This document shows positions 9,382 to 18,028 of a stretch of 64,000 nt of DNA, piece by piece. The notes beneath the pieces are model-generated. The model was not told the origin of the DNA. It ran no database searches and was given only the letters and a program-made list of their open reading frames with translations. Origin of the DNA: Streptomyces albogriseolus (lineage in GTDB: Bacteria > Actinomycetota > Actinomycetes > Streptomycetales > Streptomycetaceae); NCBI GenBank assembly GCA_014650475.1, contig BMVA01000006.1, forward strand, positions 248,001 to 312,000, written 5' to 3'. Position 1 is the stretch's first letter. Each line of letters opens with the position of its first letter. A program made the translations under genes and the position numbers.

Positions 9382-9543
9382 GCCCGTGGCCAGGGCGGAG
9401 GCCGGCCGCCCGTACCGCCGTCGGCCGTGCTCCGGCGTGTGCGCCCGCCGTGTCGGTCAGGGGACGGCGCGTGCTGCCGTGCGCCGGGCGGGCGGGTCCG
9501 CGACGGCCCCGGCGGGGCGCTCGGCCGCCGCTACCCTTCCCGC

Positions 9544-10047
9544 ATGACCACCACGCAGGACACCCAGGACTTCGCCGCCTACGTCGCCTCCCTCCCCCGT
9601 GTCCTCGCCGGGGCCGCCGCCCTCTTCCGGGACGTCCGGGGGCGCGTGCTGCTCGTCGAGCCGAACTACCGGGAGGGGTGGGCGCTGCCCGGCGGCACGA
9701 TCGAGTCGGACGAGGGGGAGAGCCCGCGCGAGGGGGCGCGGCGGGAGACGGCCGAGGAGATCGGCCTGGACCGCCCGCTGGGCCGGCTGCTCGCCGTGGA
9801 CTGGGTGCGGACGCAGGGCGTGCCGCCGCTGGTGGCGTACCTCTACGACGGCGGTGTGCTCGGCGAGGACGAGCTGAGGGCGATCCGTCTCCAGGAGGAG
9901 GAGCTGCTGTCGTGGCGGCTGGTGGAGCGCGAGGAGATCACCGCGCACCTGCCCGGTGCCCTGGGCCTCCGGGTGCTCGCCGCGCTGGACGTCCTCGCGG
10001 ACGGCTCGGGCACGGCGGAGCTGGAGAACGGCCGCCGGGTGCACTGA
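9544..10047 (+). CDS. NUDIX hydrolase
   Basis: A 167-residue pyrophosphohydrolase of nucleoside-diphosphate-X compounds. The Nudix box is seen as WALPGGTIESDEGES followed by RRETAEEIGL, with catalytic REtxEExGL intact. Two extra residues sit between the box glycine and the first acidic position (G-x7-E instead of G-x5-E). The start ATG (MTTTQDTQDF) was chosen over an upstream in-frame GTG-type start, because the upstream sequence is low-complexity Arg/Gly and lacks family similarity. Between ADP-ribosylglycohydrolase and sirtuin genes, an ADP-ribose-type substrate is attractive but unproven. Confidence 0.87.
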   Translation: MTTTQDTQDFAAYVASLPRVLAGAAALFRDVRGRVLLVEPNYREGWALPGGTIESDEGESPREGARRETAEEIGLDRPLGRLLAVDWVRTQGVPPLVAYLYDGGVLGEDELRAIRLQEEELLSWRLVEREEITAHLPGALGLRVLAALDVLADGSGTAELENGRRVH

Positions 10048-10112
10048 CGGGCCGGACCGACCGGCCCGATATCCGCTCGCCGGGCGCGCCTTCTCCGCCC
10101 TACCCTCGCCGC

Positions 10113-10850
10113 ATGAGCAAGCCCCTCGTCGCCCTGCTGACCGGCGCCGGCGTCAGCACGGACTCCGGCATCCCCGACTACCGCGGACCGGCCGGGCTGT
10201 GGCGCCGCGACCCCGACGCCGAGAAGCTCGTGACGTACGAGTACTACATGGCCGACCCGGAGATCCGCCGCCGGTCGTGGCGGATGCGGCGGGAGACCGT
10301 CGCCGCGCTGCCCGAGCCGAACGCCGCGCATCGTGCCGTGGCCGAGCTGGAGCGGTCCGGGACGGCGGTGCGGGTGATCACCCAGAACGTGGACGGTCTG
10401 CACCAGCTCGGCGGCATGCCGGACCGCAAGGTGCTGGAGCTGCACGGAACGGCGCGCACGGTCGTCTGCACCAAGTGCCACGCGCGGACCCCGATGGAGG
10501 ACGCGCTGGCCCGTCTGACGGCCGGCGAGGACGACCCGCCCTGCGCCGACTGCGGCGGCGTCCTCAAGCCGGCGACGGTGATGTTCGGCGAGGCGCTGGA
10601 CCCCATGGTGCTCGGCGAGGCGGTGGCGATCACGAAGGCCTGCACCCTCTTCATCGCCGCCGGCACCAGCCTTCAGGTGCACCCCGCGGCGGGTCTCGCC
10701 CAGGTGGCCGCCGACCACGGCGCCCGCCTGATCATCGTCAACGCCGAACCGACCCCGTACGACGACCTGGCGGACGAGGTCGTCCGGGAACCGATCGGCA
10801 CGGCGCTGCCGGCGTTGCTGCGGCGGATCGCCGCCTCGAGCACCGCCTAG
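10113..10850 (+). CDS. SIR2 family NAD-dependent protein deacylase
   Basis: Removes acyl groups from lysines using NAD+, giving nicotinamide and O-acyl-ADP-ribose. 245 residues with the full sirtuin set: GAGVSTDSGIPDYRG (NAD pocket), TQNVDGLH, catalytic His in LELHGTA, zinc ligands CTKC and CADC, GTSLQVHPA, and IIVNAEPTPYDD. The start ATG is ten residues before the GAGVS motif, the normal spacing. The stop codon shares the four bases CTAG with the stop of the convergent ogt gene. It ends a run of three NAD/ADP-ribose genes whose intergenic gaps (162 and 65 bases) suggest separate or loosely linked transcription. Confidence 0.93.
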   Translation: MSKPLVALLTGAGVSTDSGIPDYRGPAGLWRRDPDAEKLVTYEYYMADPEIRRRSWRMRRETVAALPEPNAAHRAVAELERSGTAVRVITQNVDGLHQLGGMPDRKVLELHGTARTVVCTKCHARTPMEDALARLTAGEDDPPCADCGGVLKPATVMFGEALDPMVLGEAVAITKACTLFIAAGTSLQVHPAAGLAQVAADHGARLIIVNAEPTPYDDLADEVVREPIGTALPALLRRIAASSTA

Positions 10851-11329
10851 AACAGGGCCGTTCCGCGTTCGAAGTCCAGCAGGCGTCGTTTGCGGGGCAG
10901 GCCGCCGCCGTAGCCGGTGAGGTCGCCGGTGGAGCCGATGACGCGGTGGCAGGGGACGATGACGCCGACCGGGTTGCGGCCGTTGGCGAGGCCGACGGCG
11001 CGGGACGCCCTGGGGTTGCCGAGGACGTCGGCGAGCTGTCCGTAGGTGCGGGTCTCGCCGTAGGGGATGCGCCGGAGCTGTTCCCACACCCGGAGCTGGA
11101 ACGGGGTGCCGTGCAGGCGCAGAGGGACGGTGAACTCCTTCAGGTAGCCCGCGAAGTAGGCGGCCAGCTGTTCCTTCGTCGCGGTGAAAGGGCTGTCGTC
11201 GGGGGCGCCGAAGGTCTCCTCCGGGGGGCGGTGGCGCTGGTCGGTCATGTAGAGGCCGCAGAGGACGCCGTCGTCGGCGACGAGGGTCAGGGGGCCGTAC
11301 GGGCTGTCGGTCACGGTGTGCTGTCTCAT
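10847..11329 (-). CDS. ogt: methylated-DNA--protein-cysteine S-methyltransferase
   Basis: A suicide repair protein that transfers O6-alkyl groups from guanine to its own cysteine. 160 residues. It has an N-terminal RNase-H-like domain, then QLRVWEQLRRIPYGETRTYGQLA (helix-turn-helix) and the active site VIVPCHRVIG, where the Cys is the acceptor. GGGGAGG sits six bases before the ATG. It lies 17 bases downstream of the alkA/ada fusion on the same strand, so the two alkylation-repair proteins are co-transcribed. It has no Ada-type N-terminal domain of its own; that domain is on the partner. Confidence 0.94.
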   Translation of the reverse strand: MRQHTVTDSPYGPLTLVADDGVLCGLYMTDQRHRPPEETFGAPDDSPFTATKEQLAAYFAGYLKEFTVPLRLHGTPFQLRVWEQLRRIPYGETRTYGQLADVLGNPRASRAVGLANGRNPVGVIVPCHRVIGSTGDLTGYGGGLPRKRRLLDFERGTALF

Positions 11330-11346
11330 GGGTCCTCCCCTGCCGG

Positions 11347-12861
11347 TCAGGACGGCAGGACGTTGATCGGGTGGCTGTCGGTCGCCCAGAGGTACTGCAC
11401 CGCGTAGGCGCGCCAGGGGCGCCAGGCCGCGGCTCGGGTCGTGAGGGCGGACGGGGTGGAGGGGAGGCCCAGGGCGCGGGCGGCGCGGCGGACGCCCAGG
11501 TCGGTGGGGAGGAAGGCGTCGGGGTCGCCGAGGGCGCGCATGGCGATGACGTCGGCGGTCCAGGGGCCGAAGCCCGGGAGGGCGAGCAGCGCGGCGCGGG
11601 TCTCCGTCCAGTCGCTGTCGGCGCCCAGGCGGAGGTCGCCGTCCGCGAGCCTGCGGACCAGGGTGGTGAGGGTGGTGCGGCGGGTGCGGGGCATGGCGAG
11701 GGCGTCCGGGTCGAGCGCGGCCAGCTCCTCCGGTGCCGGGAAGAGGTGGGTGAGGCCGCCCTCGGGGTCGTCGACGGGGGTGCCGTGCGCGGTGACCAGG
11801 CGCGCCGCGTGGGTGCGGGCGGCGGCGGTGGACACCTGCTGTCCGAGGACCGCGCGGACGGCGAACTCCGCCGCGTCGACCGTGCGCGGCACCCGTCGGC
11901 CGGGGGCCTTGTCGACCAGGGGCGTGAGCGCCGGGTCGGCCCGCAGCTGCTCGTCGACGGCGACCGGGTCGGCGTCGAGGTCGAGCAGGCGGCGGCAGCG
12001 GCTGATGGCGACGGTGAGGTCCCGGGGGTCGCTCAGGGCGAGCCGGCAGGCGATGTGGCCGGGGCGGGGTGACAGGGCCACGATGCCGTGGCCGTACGGG
12101 AGCCGCAGCGTGCGGCGGTAGGCGCCGATGGGGGTACCTCCCACGCCCTCGAGGCTGTGGGGGAGCCATTCCTCCACGCCGGGTACGGCGGTGGCGGCGA
12201 GGTGGCCGAAGAGGTTGTCGGGGTGGAGCGGGGCGCGGAACGGCAGGCGCAGCGTGATCACGCCGGGAGTGCCGGCGGCCGCGTGCTTCGGCGCCCGGGT
12301 GCGCAGGTCGCTCGGGGAGAGCGCGAACACCTCGCGCACGGTGTCGTTGAAGGTGCGCACGGAGGAGAAGCCGGCCGCGAAGGCGACGTCCGCCATCGGC
12401 AGGTCCGTCGTCTCGACGAGCAGCCGCGCGGTCTGCGCCCGCTGGGCGCGGGCCAGGGCAAGGGGTCCCGCGCCCAGTTCGGCGAGCAGCTGGCGTTCGA
12501 TCTGCCGGGTGCTGTAGCCGAGGCGGGCGGCGAGGCCGGTGACGCCCTCGCGGTCCACCACGCCGTCGGCGATCAGCCGCATGGCGCGGGCGACGAGGTC
12601 GGCGCGCACGTTCCACTGCGGGGAGCCGGGACTGGTGTCGGGGCGGCAGCGTTTGCACGCCCGGTACCCGTCCTGCTGGCAGGCGGCCGCGCTGGGGTGG
12701 AAGACCATGTGCTCGGGCCTGGGCGGGACGGCGGGGCAGCTGGGCCGGCAGTAGATGCCGGTGGTGAGGACGGCGGTGTAGAACCAGCCGTCGAACCGCG
12801 CGTCCTTCGACTGCACGGCGCGCACGCAGCGCTCGGTGTCGGTGTGCATCCCTCGGTGCAT
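11347..12861 (-). CDS. alkA: Ada-N/AraC/AlkA fusion DNA-3-methyladenine glycosylase and regulator
   Basis: A 504-residue fusion. Residues 1-80 form the Ada zinc domain (CRPSC and CKRC ligands; one Cys accepts methyl from phosphotriesters). An AraC-type HTH follows (about 88-190, LAARLGYSTRQIERQL). Then come the AlkA N-domain and a HhH-GPD glycosylase domain with GQQVSTAAA, LPGFGPWTAD and the catalytic Asp near FLPTDLGVRRAA. It should sense methylation through the Ada domain, switch on the operon, and excise alkylated bases. Two starts are possible (12861 or 12849, MHTDTERC); neither has ideal Shine-Dalgarno spacing. Residues encoded by 12130-12167 are a palindromic insertion (see the repeat entry). 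Confidence 0.9.
   Translation of the reverse strand: MHRGMHTDTERCVRAVQSKDARFDGWFYTAVLTTGIYCRPSCPAVPPRPEHMVFHPSAAACQQDGYRACKRCRPDTSPGSPQWNVRADLVARAMRLIADGVVDREGVTGLAARLGYSTRQIERQLLAELGAGPLALARAQRAQTARLLVETTDLPMADVAFAAGFSSVRTFNDTVREVFALSPSDLRTRAPKHAAAGTPGVITLRLPFRAPLHPDNLFGHLAATAVPGVEEWLPHSLEGVGGTPIGAYRRTLRLPYGHGIVALSPRPGHIACRLALSDPRDLTVAISRCRRLLDLDADPVAVDEQLRADPALTPLVDKAPGRRVPRTVDAAEFAVRAVLGQQVSTAAARTHAARLVTAHGTPVDDPEGGLTHLFPAPEELAALDPDALAMPRTRRTTLTTLVRRLADGDLRLGADSDWTETRAALLALPGFGPWTADVIAMRALGDPDAFLPTDLGVRRAARALGLPSTPSALTTRAAAWRPWRAYAVQYLWATDSHPINVLPS
12130..12167. repeat. REP-like palindromic element inserted in frame in alkA
   Basis: CTCCCAC (12138-12144) and GTGGGGGAG (12157-12165) are inverted around the inner palindrome CCTCGAGG, preceded by GGGGGTACC. 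This matches a small palindromic element I know to be scattered through Streptomyces genomes. Here it lies inside alkA and is translated as about LPHSLEGVGGTP between VEEW and IGAYRRTL in the AlkA N-domain. Length is a multiple of three, so the frame is kept. Seen directly: palindrome and peptide. From memory: the element's distribution. Confidence 0.6.
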
Positions 12862-12911
12862 GCCTCAAGGATCGGGCACGGGGAGTGAGGGAGTCCGGCG
12901 GAAATCCGACA

Positions 12912-13811
12912 TCAACGTCCCGTGTCCTGCGGTTCGGCGGATCGCCCCGGCGGTGGGATCAGGAGGCCCCGCATCGTCTCCGCCGCCCGTACCGCCGCGT
13001 CGCCGCAGCAGTTGTTGAACAGGACGTGCAGCTCGTCCGTGTCCTGTGCCGCGCGGCGCAGGCGCGGCACCCAGGCGGCGAGCTCCGTCACGTCGTAGTC
13101 GTGACGGAAGCGGTCCTCCTTGCTGCCCCTCCCCCACGCGCCGCTGCGGCCGTGGAACCGTACGACGGCCAGGGCGGGGCGGGTGACGGGGACCAGGGGC
13201 GGCAGGGAGGCGGTGAGGCCCTGGGCCATGTCGGTGCCGACCGCCGACATGCCCAGGGAGGTCAGCAACTCCCTTGTCTCGTCGGCGTGTTCCACGTGCC
13301 ACCAGGACGGGTGGCGGAACTCCACGGCGAGCGGCCAGCCCTTGGCGCGTTCCGCGCAGTCCTCGAGGCGGCGTTCGGCCGGGGCGCCGGGGGTGAACCA
13401 CGGCGGGAACTGGAACAGCACGGCCCCCAGCCGTCCGGCCGTGCGCAGGGGGTCGACCGCCTCCGCGAAACGGCCCCAGACCTCGTCCAGCAGTGCCGGG
13501 TCCGCCCGCCCTCGTGCGGGCACCCGGTCGCGCAGATCCGCCGGGAGCGCCTCGGGGCGTGTCGGGTGACCCGTGAGCAGGGAGAACGCCTTGACGTCGA
13601 AGCGGAAGCCGTCCGGGGTGCGTTCCACCCACAGTTCACTGTTGCGGCGGCGCGGCAACGCGTAGTAGCCGGAGTCCACTTCGACGACCGGCAACCGCTC
13701 CGCGTAGTGCCGCAGCCGCCCTTCGGCGTCGCGCCGTCCGCGCGGATACCAGCCGCTCGCGACGAGTTGGCGATCCGTCCATGAACAGGCGCCGACCAGG
13801 ATGTCACCCAT
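12912..13811 (-). CDS. DUF72 family protein (YecE-like TIM barrel)
   Basis: A 299-residue protein of the DUF72/YecE family, whose reaction is unknown. Family signatures: GACSWTD near the N-terminus, FQFPPWF in the middle, LAVEFRHPSWW, VVRFHGRSGAWG and the terminal VLFNNCCGDAAVRAA. The ATG abuts the terminator hairpin of the preceding-on-the-map GH2 gene, leaving no room for a normal Shine-Dalgarno, so the message may be leaderless or start elsewhere. It lies 50 bases upstream of alkA on the same strand and might share DNA-damage regulation, but nothing in the sequence proves it. Confidence 0.85.
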   Translation of the reverse strand: MGDILVGACSWTDRQLVASGWYPRGRRDAEGRLRHYAERLPVVEVDSGYYALPRRRNSELWVERTPDGFRFDVKAFSLLTGHPTRPEALPADLRDRVPARGRADPALLDEVWGRFAEAVDPLRTAGRLGAVLFQFPPWFTPGAPAERRLEDCAERAKGWPLAVEFRHPSWWHVEHADETRELLTSLGMSAVGTDMAQGLTASLPPLVPVTRPALAVVRFHGRSGAWGRGSKEDRFRHDYDVTELAAWVPRLRRAAQDTDELHVLFNNCCGDAAVRAAETMRGLLIPPPGRSAEPQDTGR

Positions 13812-13836
13812 GGGAGCCCGGTTACCCCGGGCTCCC
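13812..13836 (-). terminator. hairpin between GH2 gene region and DUF72 start
   Basis: GGGAGCCCGG (13812-13821) and CCGGGCTCCC (13827-13836) form a perfect 10-bp stem with a 5-base loop. It lies 14 bases beyond the GH2 stop codon and directly against the DUF72 start codon. Confidence 0.75.
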
Positions 13837-13850
13837 CCGAGTGTGCCGGG

Positions 13851-16800
13851 CTATTCGACCGCGGTGGGCCGGCGGGAGAGGGCGAGCGCCCGGTCCACGT
13901 CGGTGAGCGGGCGCAGCCGGTAGGTGTAGGCGTAGTCGTGGTCCGCGAACAGCTTGAACTCGTCGTGGGTGTGCGCGCCCCAGCTGTCGTCGCCGCCCAC
14001 GCCCATCTGCCGGTGGTTGACCCGCAGCACGACCGCGTCGCGCGGGGTGAGCTGGTAGTCGTGCCGGACGCCGGCGGACAGGTCCTCGGGGGTGAAGTGC
14101 GAGGCGTTGACCTCGACGAGGGGTTCGCCCGTCACCAGCAGTCCGCGTCCCTCTCCGTCGGTCAGCGCGGCCCAGCGCACGTCGGTCTTGTTGCCGTTCT
14201 CCTGCGGGCGGATGTACGGCGTCCACTGCTCGGCCACGGTCGAGGACCAACGGCCCACGTCGGTGCCGGTGTTGCGGTCCCAGTGGTTCTCCTCGGGGCC
14301 GCGCCCGTACCAGTGCAGCCGGTCCAGGCGGCGGGGCAGGAACAGCAGCGAGCCGACCTCGGGGAGGTACGGCAGGCTCGCGGAGCCCGGGTGGAGGGTG
14401 TGGTCCACCTTGATCTCGCCGTTGCCGAAGACGGTGTACGTCGTGGAGTACGCGGACTCGGCCGTGGTGGGCAGGGTGCCGGTGACGCGGACCTCGACGG
14501 CGCGGTCGCCGAGCGGCCGCACGGTGACGCCGGTGACCGTTCGGCGGGCGCCCGCGTCGCGCCAGGTCTGGTTGCGCAGGTGCTGGCCGTTGCCGCGGTC
14601 GTTGTCGGTGGGCGCCCGCCAGAAGTTGGGCGCCGGTCCCGAGGTGAGCAGGCGGGCGCCGTCCGCCTCGTAGTCGGTGAGGAGGCCGGTGCTCCGGTCG
14701 ACGGTGACCGAGAAACCCTTGCCGGTGACGCGGATGTCCCCGTCGCGCACCTCGTGCCGCAGCGCCGGGACCCGGGACAGCGGCACGGGCGTCACCGCCG
14801 GGGGGTCCGTGTCGAGCGGGAGCTGGTGGCGCGCCACCTCGAAGCCGGCCTCCGCCCAGGGCGCGCGCTCCCGTGTCGTGAAGGACAGCTGGAGGAAGAA
14901 CTCCGTGCCCGGGGACGGGTTCCTGGGCAGGCGCACGGGCAGGTCGACGCGCTTCTCGGTCAGCGGCGCCACGTCCAGCTGGTCCCGGGTGAGCCGTCCG
15001 CCGCCGATCACCTCGCCGTCCGCGACAAGCTCCCAACGCCCGTCGAACTCGCGGAGGTCGGTGAAGAGGTACTCGTTGGTGAGGGTGACCGCGCCCGGTC
15101 CGCCGCCGGGCGTGCGGACGACGCCGACGGCCTGGTGGACGCGCTTGATCTCGGCCGCCTTGCCGCCGGGCCTGCGGTCGGCGGTGACGATGCCGTCGGC
15201 GACGAACGCCCCGTCGTTGGGGTTGTCGCCCCAGTCCCCGCCGTACGCGAGGAAGGTCCTGGCCGCGGGGCGTTTCCGCTCCGTCCTCACGGTGGCGGCG
15301 TCGAACCAGAAGCGCACGCCGTCGTCGCCGGGCGCCCGGTCCTCGGAGGCCAGTTCGGCCGTGGTGAGGGCACGGGCGTAGACGCGGGCGCGGCGGATCG
15401 TGCCGTCGAACTCCCGGGTCTGGTTGTCCGCGTCGGAGGCGAGGGACAGCGGGGCGGTGGTGCTGGTGGGCCGGCGGTCGGTGGCACGGGTGGCGCGGAC
15501 CGCGCCGTCGACGTACAGGGTGAGGGTGCCGGCGTCGGCGTCGAAGACGCCCGCGACATGGTGTTCCCTGCCGCTCCAGTCGTCCGGGACGGGCCAGTTG
15601 ACGGCGATCCATTGGCCGTCGGAGCAGATGAAGAACTCCACCCTGCGGTCGGTCTGTTTGAGCGCGTACTGGGTGTCGCCCTTGGCGACGATCGGCTGGT
15701 GGTAGCCGGGCACGCCCGGGGTGAACCACGCCTCCAGGGTGAGGGATCCGGTGAGGTCGAGGCTGTCGTGGCGTGCGAAGACGGTGATGCCGGACAGGCC
15801 CTTGTCGCGGTCGAGGCGGCCGCGGGTGGCGAGGATCTCGCCGCGCAGCGCGGCCGGTCCGGACTCGGTGAGCAGGGTGCGCTCCGGCACGGGCGTGTGG
15901 AGGGACTGGTCGGCGAAGTCCCAGATCCAGCCGCCCTGCAGGACGTCGTGCCGGCGCACGACGTCCCAGTACTTCCGGAAGTTGCCGTTGGAGTTCCCCA
16001 TCGCGTGGGAGTACTCGATCATCACGTACGGCCGGGTGTCGGCGGTGTCGCGGGCGCGCTGCTCGACACGGGCGGGGCTCTCGTACATGCGGGAGCGGAT
16101 GTCGCTGACGCCGGGCCGGTCGTCGCCCTCGTACTGGATGACGCGGGTGGTGTCGTAGGAGCGGATCCAGTCGTGCATGGCGGTGAAGGTGGAACCGCCG
16201 CCGGCCTCGTTGCCGAGCGACCAGATGACCACCGAGGGGTGGTTCTTGTCGCGGTGGACCATGTTCTGCGCGCGGGCGACGCAGGCGGCGGTCCAGTCGG
16301 GGTGGTCGCCCGGGTAGCGGTCGCGGATGCCGTGGGTCTCGAGGTTGGTCTCGTCGACGAGGTAGAGGCCGTAGGCGTCGGCGAGTTCGTACCAGAGGGG
16401 GTTGTCCGGGTAGTGGGAGGTGCGGACCGAGTTCATGTTGAGCCGCTTGACGATCGTGATGTCCCGGACCATGTCCTCACGGGTGAGGGCGGTGCCGCGG
16501 GCCGGGTGCATCTCGTGGCGGTTGGTGCCGCGGAAGGAGACGGGGCGGCCGTTGATCCGCATCAGCCCGTCCTTGAGCGCGAACTCACGGATGCCCACCC
16601 GGTGGGAGAGCGTCTCGACGACCGTCCCGGACGGGTCGCGGAGCCGGAGGACGGCCGTGTAGAGGTACGGGTCCTCCGCCGACCACAGCCGTGGGCCGGG
16701 CACGGCTCGCGACGCCCGTACGGTGACGTCCCGGCCGGCCTCCACCGAACCGAGGTCGGCGGTCCGCAGCAGCGGCCGCGACCAGACGGCGTGGCCGCGC

Positions 16801-17771
16801 GCGTCGTACAGCTGCGTCTCGACGGTGTACCGGCCGCCTCCCGCGTCGTCGCCGTACGCCCGCACGTGTGCGGTGACGTCCAGCCCGGCGGCGGTGTACG
16901 TGTCGTTCAGCGGCGTCTCCAGCTTGAAGTCGCGCAGGTGCACGGGCGGGGTGGAGTACAGGTAGACCGAGCGGAAGATGCCGCTCAGCCGGATCATGTC
17001 CTGGTCCTCCAGCCAGTCGCCGTCGGAGTAGCGGTACACCTCGACCGCGATCTGGTTGGCGCCGGGACGCAGCTGCTCGGTGACGTCGTACTCCGACGGC
17101 GTGTAGGAGTCCTCGTCGTAGCCGACGAGTTCGCCGTTGATCCACACGTAGTGCGCGGACTTGACGCCCTCGAAGTGCAGGAAGACACGGCGGCCGCGCC
17201 AGTCGCGCGGCACGGTGAAGGTGCGGCGGTACTGGCCCACCGGGTTGTAGCGGGTGGGCGCGGCGGGCGGCTGGGGTTCCTCGCCGCGGCCGTTGGGGCC
17301 CCAGTAGGGGTAGGTGATGTTCAGGTAGATCGGGAAGTCGTGGCCGTGCAGCTGCCACACCGACGGGACGGGGATGGTGTCCCAGCCGCGGTCGTCGGTG
17401 TCGGTGCGGTGGAAGTCGGGGTCGCGGTCCTCGGGCCGGTCCGCGTAGGCGAACTTCCAGGTGCCGTCGAGGTCCAGCCGGTACGGCGAGCGGGTGCGGT
17501 CGGCGGCGAGCGCCTGCGGCAGGCCGGCGTACGGCATGAGGGTGGTGTGCGGAGGTTCGGTGCCGAGGCGGAAGACGCCGAAGTCGTTCCACTCCGGGGG
17601 TCCGTCGTCGGACTGCGGGCGCGGGCCTGCCGCGTGCGCGGCGCCGGACGGGGCGGACAGGGCGAGGGCGCCGAGCACGGCGGCGCCGGACTCCAGGAGA
17701 CGGCGGCGGCTGACGACCGGACGGACGGGGCGGGTGGGAGCTGCGGCGGGAGACACGTGCGGGTGCGGCAT
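13851..17771 (-). CDS. secreted GH2 beta-galactosidase with inserted LamG domain
   Basis: A 1306-residue exported glycosidase hydrolysing beta-galactosides. Residues 20-48 (SRRRLLESGAAV ... GAAHA) are a Tat signal peptide. GH2 sugar-binding and immunoglobulin-like domains fill about 60-390 and the TIM barrel about 395-640. The proton donor is E522 in WSLGNEAGGG and the nucleophile E586 in MIEYSHAMGNSNG. A concanavalin/LamG-like domain occupies about 655-805, before the DUF4981 and beta-galactosidase small-chain domains that end the protein (NFWRAPTDND, WYGRGPEE). The ATG has GAGGAAGG upstream; a GTG 12 codons earlier is less likely. No transporter or sugar regulator is adjacent, so it appears to be an isolated polysaccharide enzyme. 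Confidence 0.92.
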   Translation of the reverse strand: MPHPHVSPAAAPTRPVRPVVSRRRLLESGAAVLGALALSAPSGAAHAAGPRPQSDDGPPEWNDFGVFRLGTEPPHTTLMPYAGLPQALAADRTRSPYRLDLDGTWKFAYADRPEDRDPDFHRTDTDDRGWDTIPVPSVWQLHGHDFPIYLNITYPYWGPNGRGEEPQPPAAPTRYNPVGQYRRTFTVPRDWRGRRVFLHFEGVKSAHYVWINGELVGYDEDSYTPSEYDVTEQLRPGANQIAVEVYRYSDGDWLEDQDMIRLSGIFRSVYLYSTPPVHLRDFKLETPLNDTYTAAGLDVTAHVRAYGDDAGGGRYTVETQLYDARGHAVWSRPLLRTADLGSVEAGRDVTVRASRAVPGPRLWSAEDPYLYTAVLRLRDPSGTVVETLSHRVGIREFALKDGLMRINGRPVSFRGTNRHEMHPARGTALTREDMVRDITIVKRLNMNSVRTSHYPDNPLWYELADAYGLYLVDETNLETHGIRDRYPGDHPDWTAACVARAQNMVHRDKNHPSVVIWSLGNEAGGGSTFTAMHDWIRSYDTTRVIQYEGDDRPGVSDIRSRMYESPARVEQRARDTADTRPYVMIEYSHAMGNSNGNFRKYWDVVRRHDVLQGGWIWDFADQSLHTPVPERTLLTESGPAALRGEILATRGRLDRDKGLSGITVFARHDSLDLTGSLTLEAWFTPGVPGYHQPIVAKGDTQYALKQTDRRVEFFICSDGQWIAVNWPVPDDWSGREHHVAGVFDADAGTLTLYVDGAVRATRATDRRPTSTTAPLSLASDADNQTREFDGTIRRARVYARALTTAELASEDRAPGDDGVRFWFDAATVRTERKRPAARTFLAYGGDWGDNPNDGAFVADGIVTADRRPGGKAAEIKRVHQAVGVVRTPGGGPGAVTLTNEYLFTDLREFDGRWELVADGEVIGGGRLTRDQLDVAPLTEKRVDLPVRLPRNPSPGTEFFLQLSFTTRERAPWAEAGFEVARHQLPLDTDPPAVTPVPLSRVPALRHEVRDGDIRVTGKGFSVTVDRSTGLLTDYEADGARLLTSGPAPNFWRAPTDNDRGNGQHLRNQTWRDAGARRTVTGVTVRPLGDRAVEVRVTGTLPTTAESAYSTTYTVFGNGEIKVDHTLHPGSASLPYLPEVGSLLFLPRRLDRLHWYGRGPEENHWDRNTGTDVGRWSSTVAEQWTPYIRPQENGNKTDVRWAALTDGEGRGLLVTGEPLVEVNASHFTPEDLSAGVRHDYQLTPRDAVVLRVNHRQMGVGGDDSWGAHTHDEFKLFADHDYAYTYRLRPLTDVDRALALSRRPTAVE

Positions 17772-18028
17772 GACCGTGGCCTTCCTCGGTGCGACAGGGC
17801 ACTGCACGGACTGAGGGCACGCCGGATCCCCCGGCGGCGCGGCGTCACGGCGGCGACGTCACGCCGGAGGTGGATCACGACGGGTGGTGAGGGTGCGACT
17901 ACTGAGCCCGCCACACCCTAGGACTCGCACACAAACGAAGCAATGATGCCGTCGGACTCTGTGCGGTCGTGGTGGTTCCGCGCGGAGTCCGACCCGGGGA
18001 CGGGTCACGTGGGACGGTCGGCGGGCCG

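Noticed and set aside
13938-17921. A 1327-codon plus-strand frame opposite the GH2 gene
   Set aside because: Low-complexity Val/Gly/Ala translation with no domain, exactly antisense to a clear beta-galactosidase.
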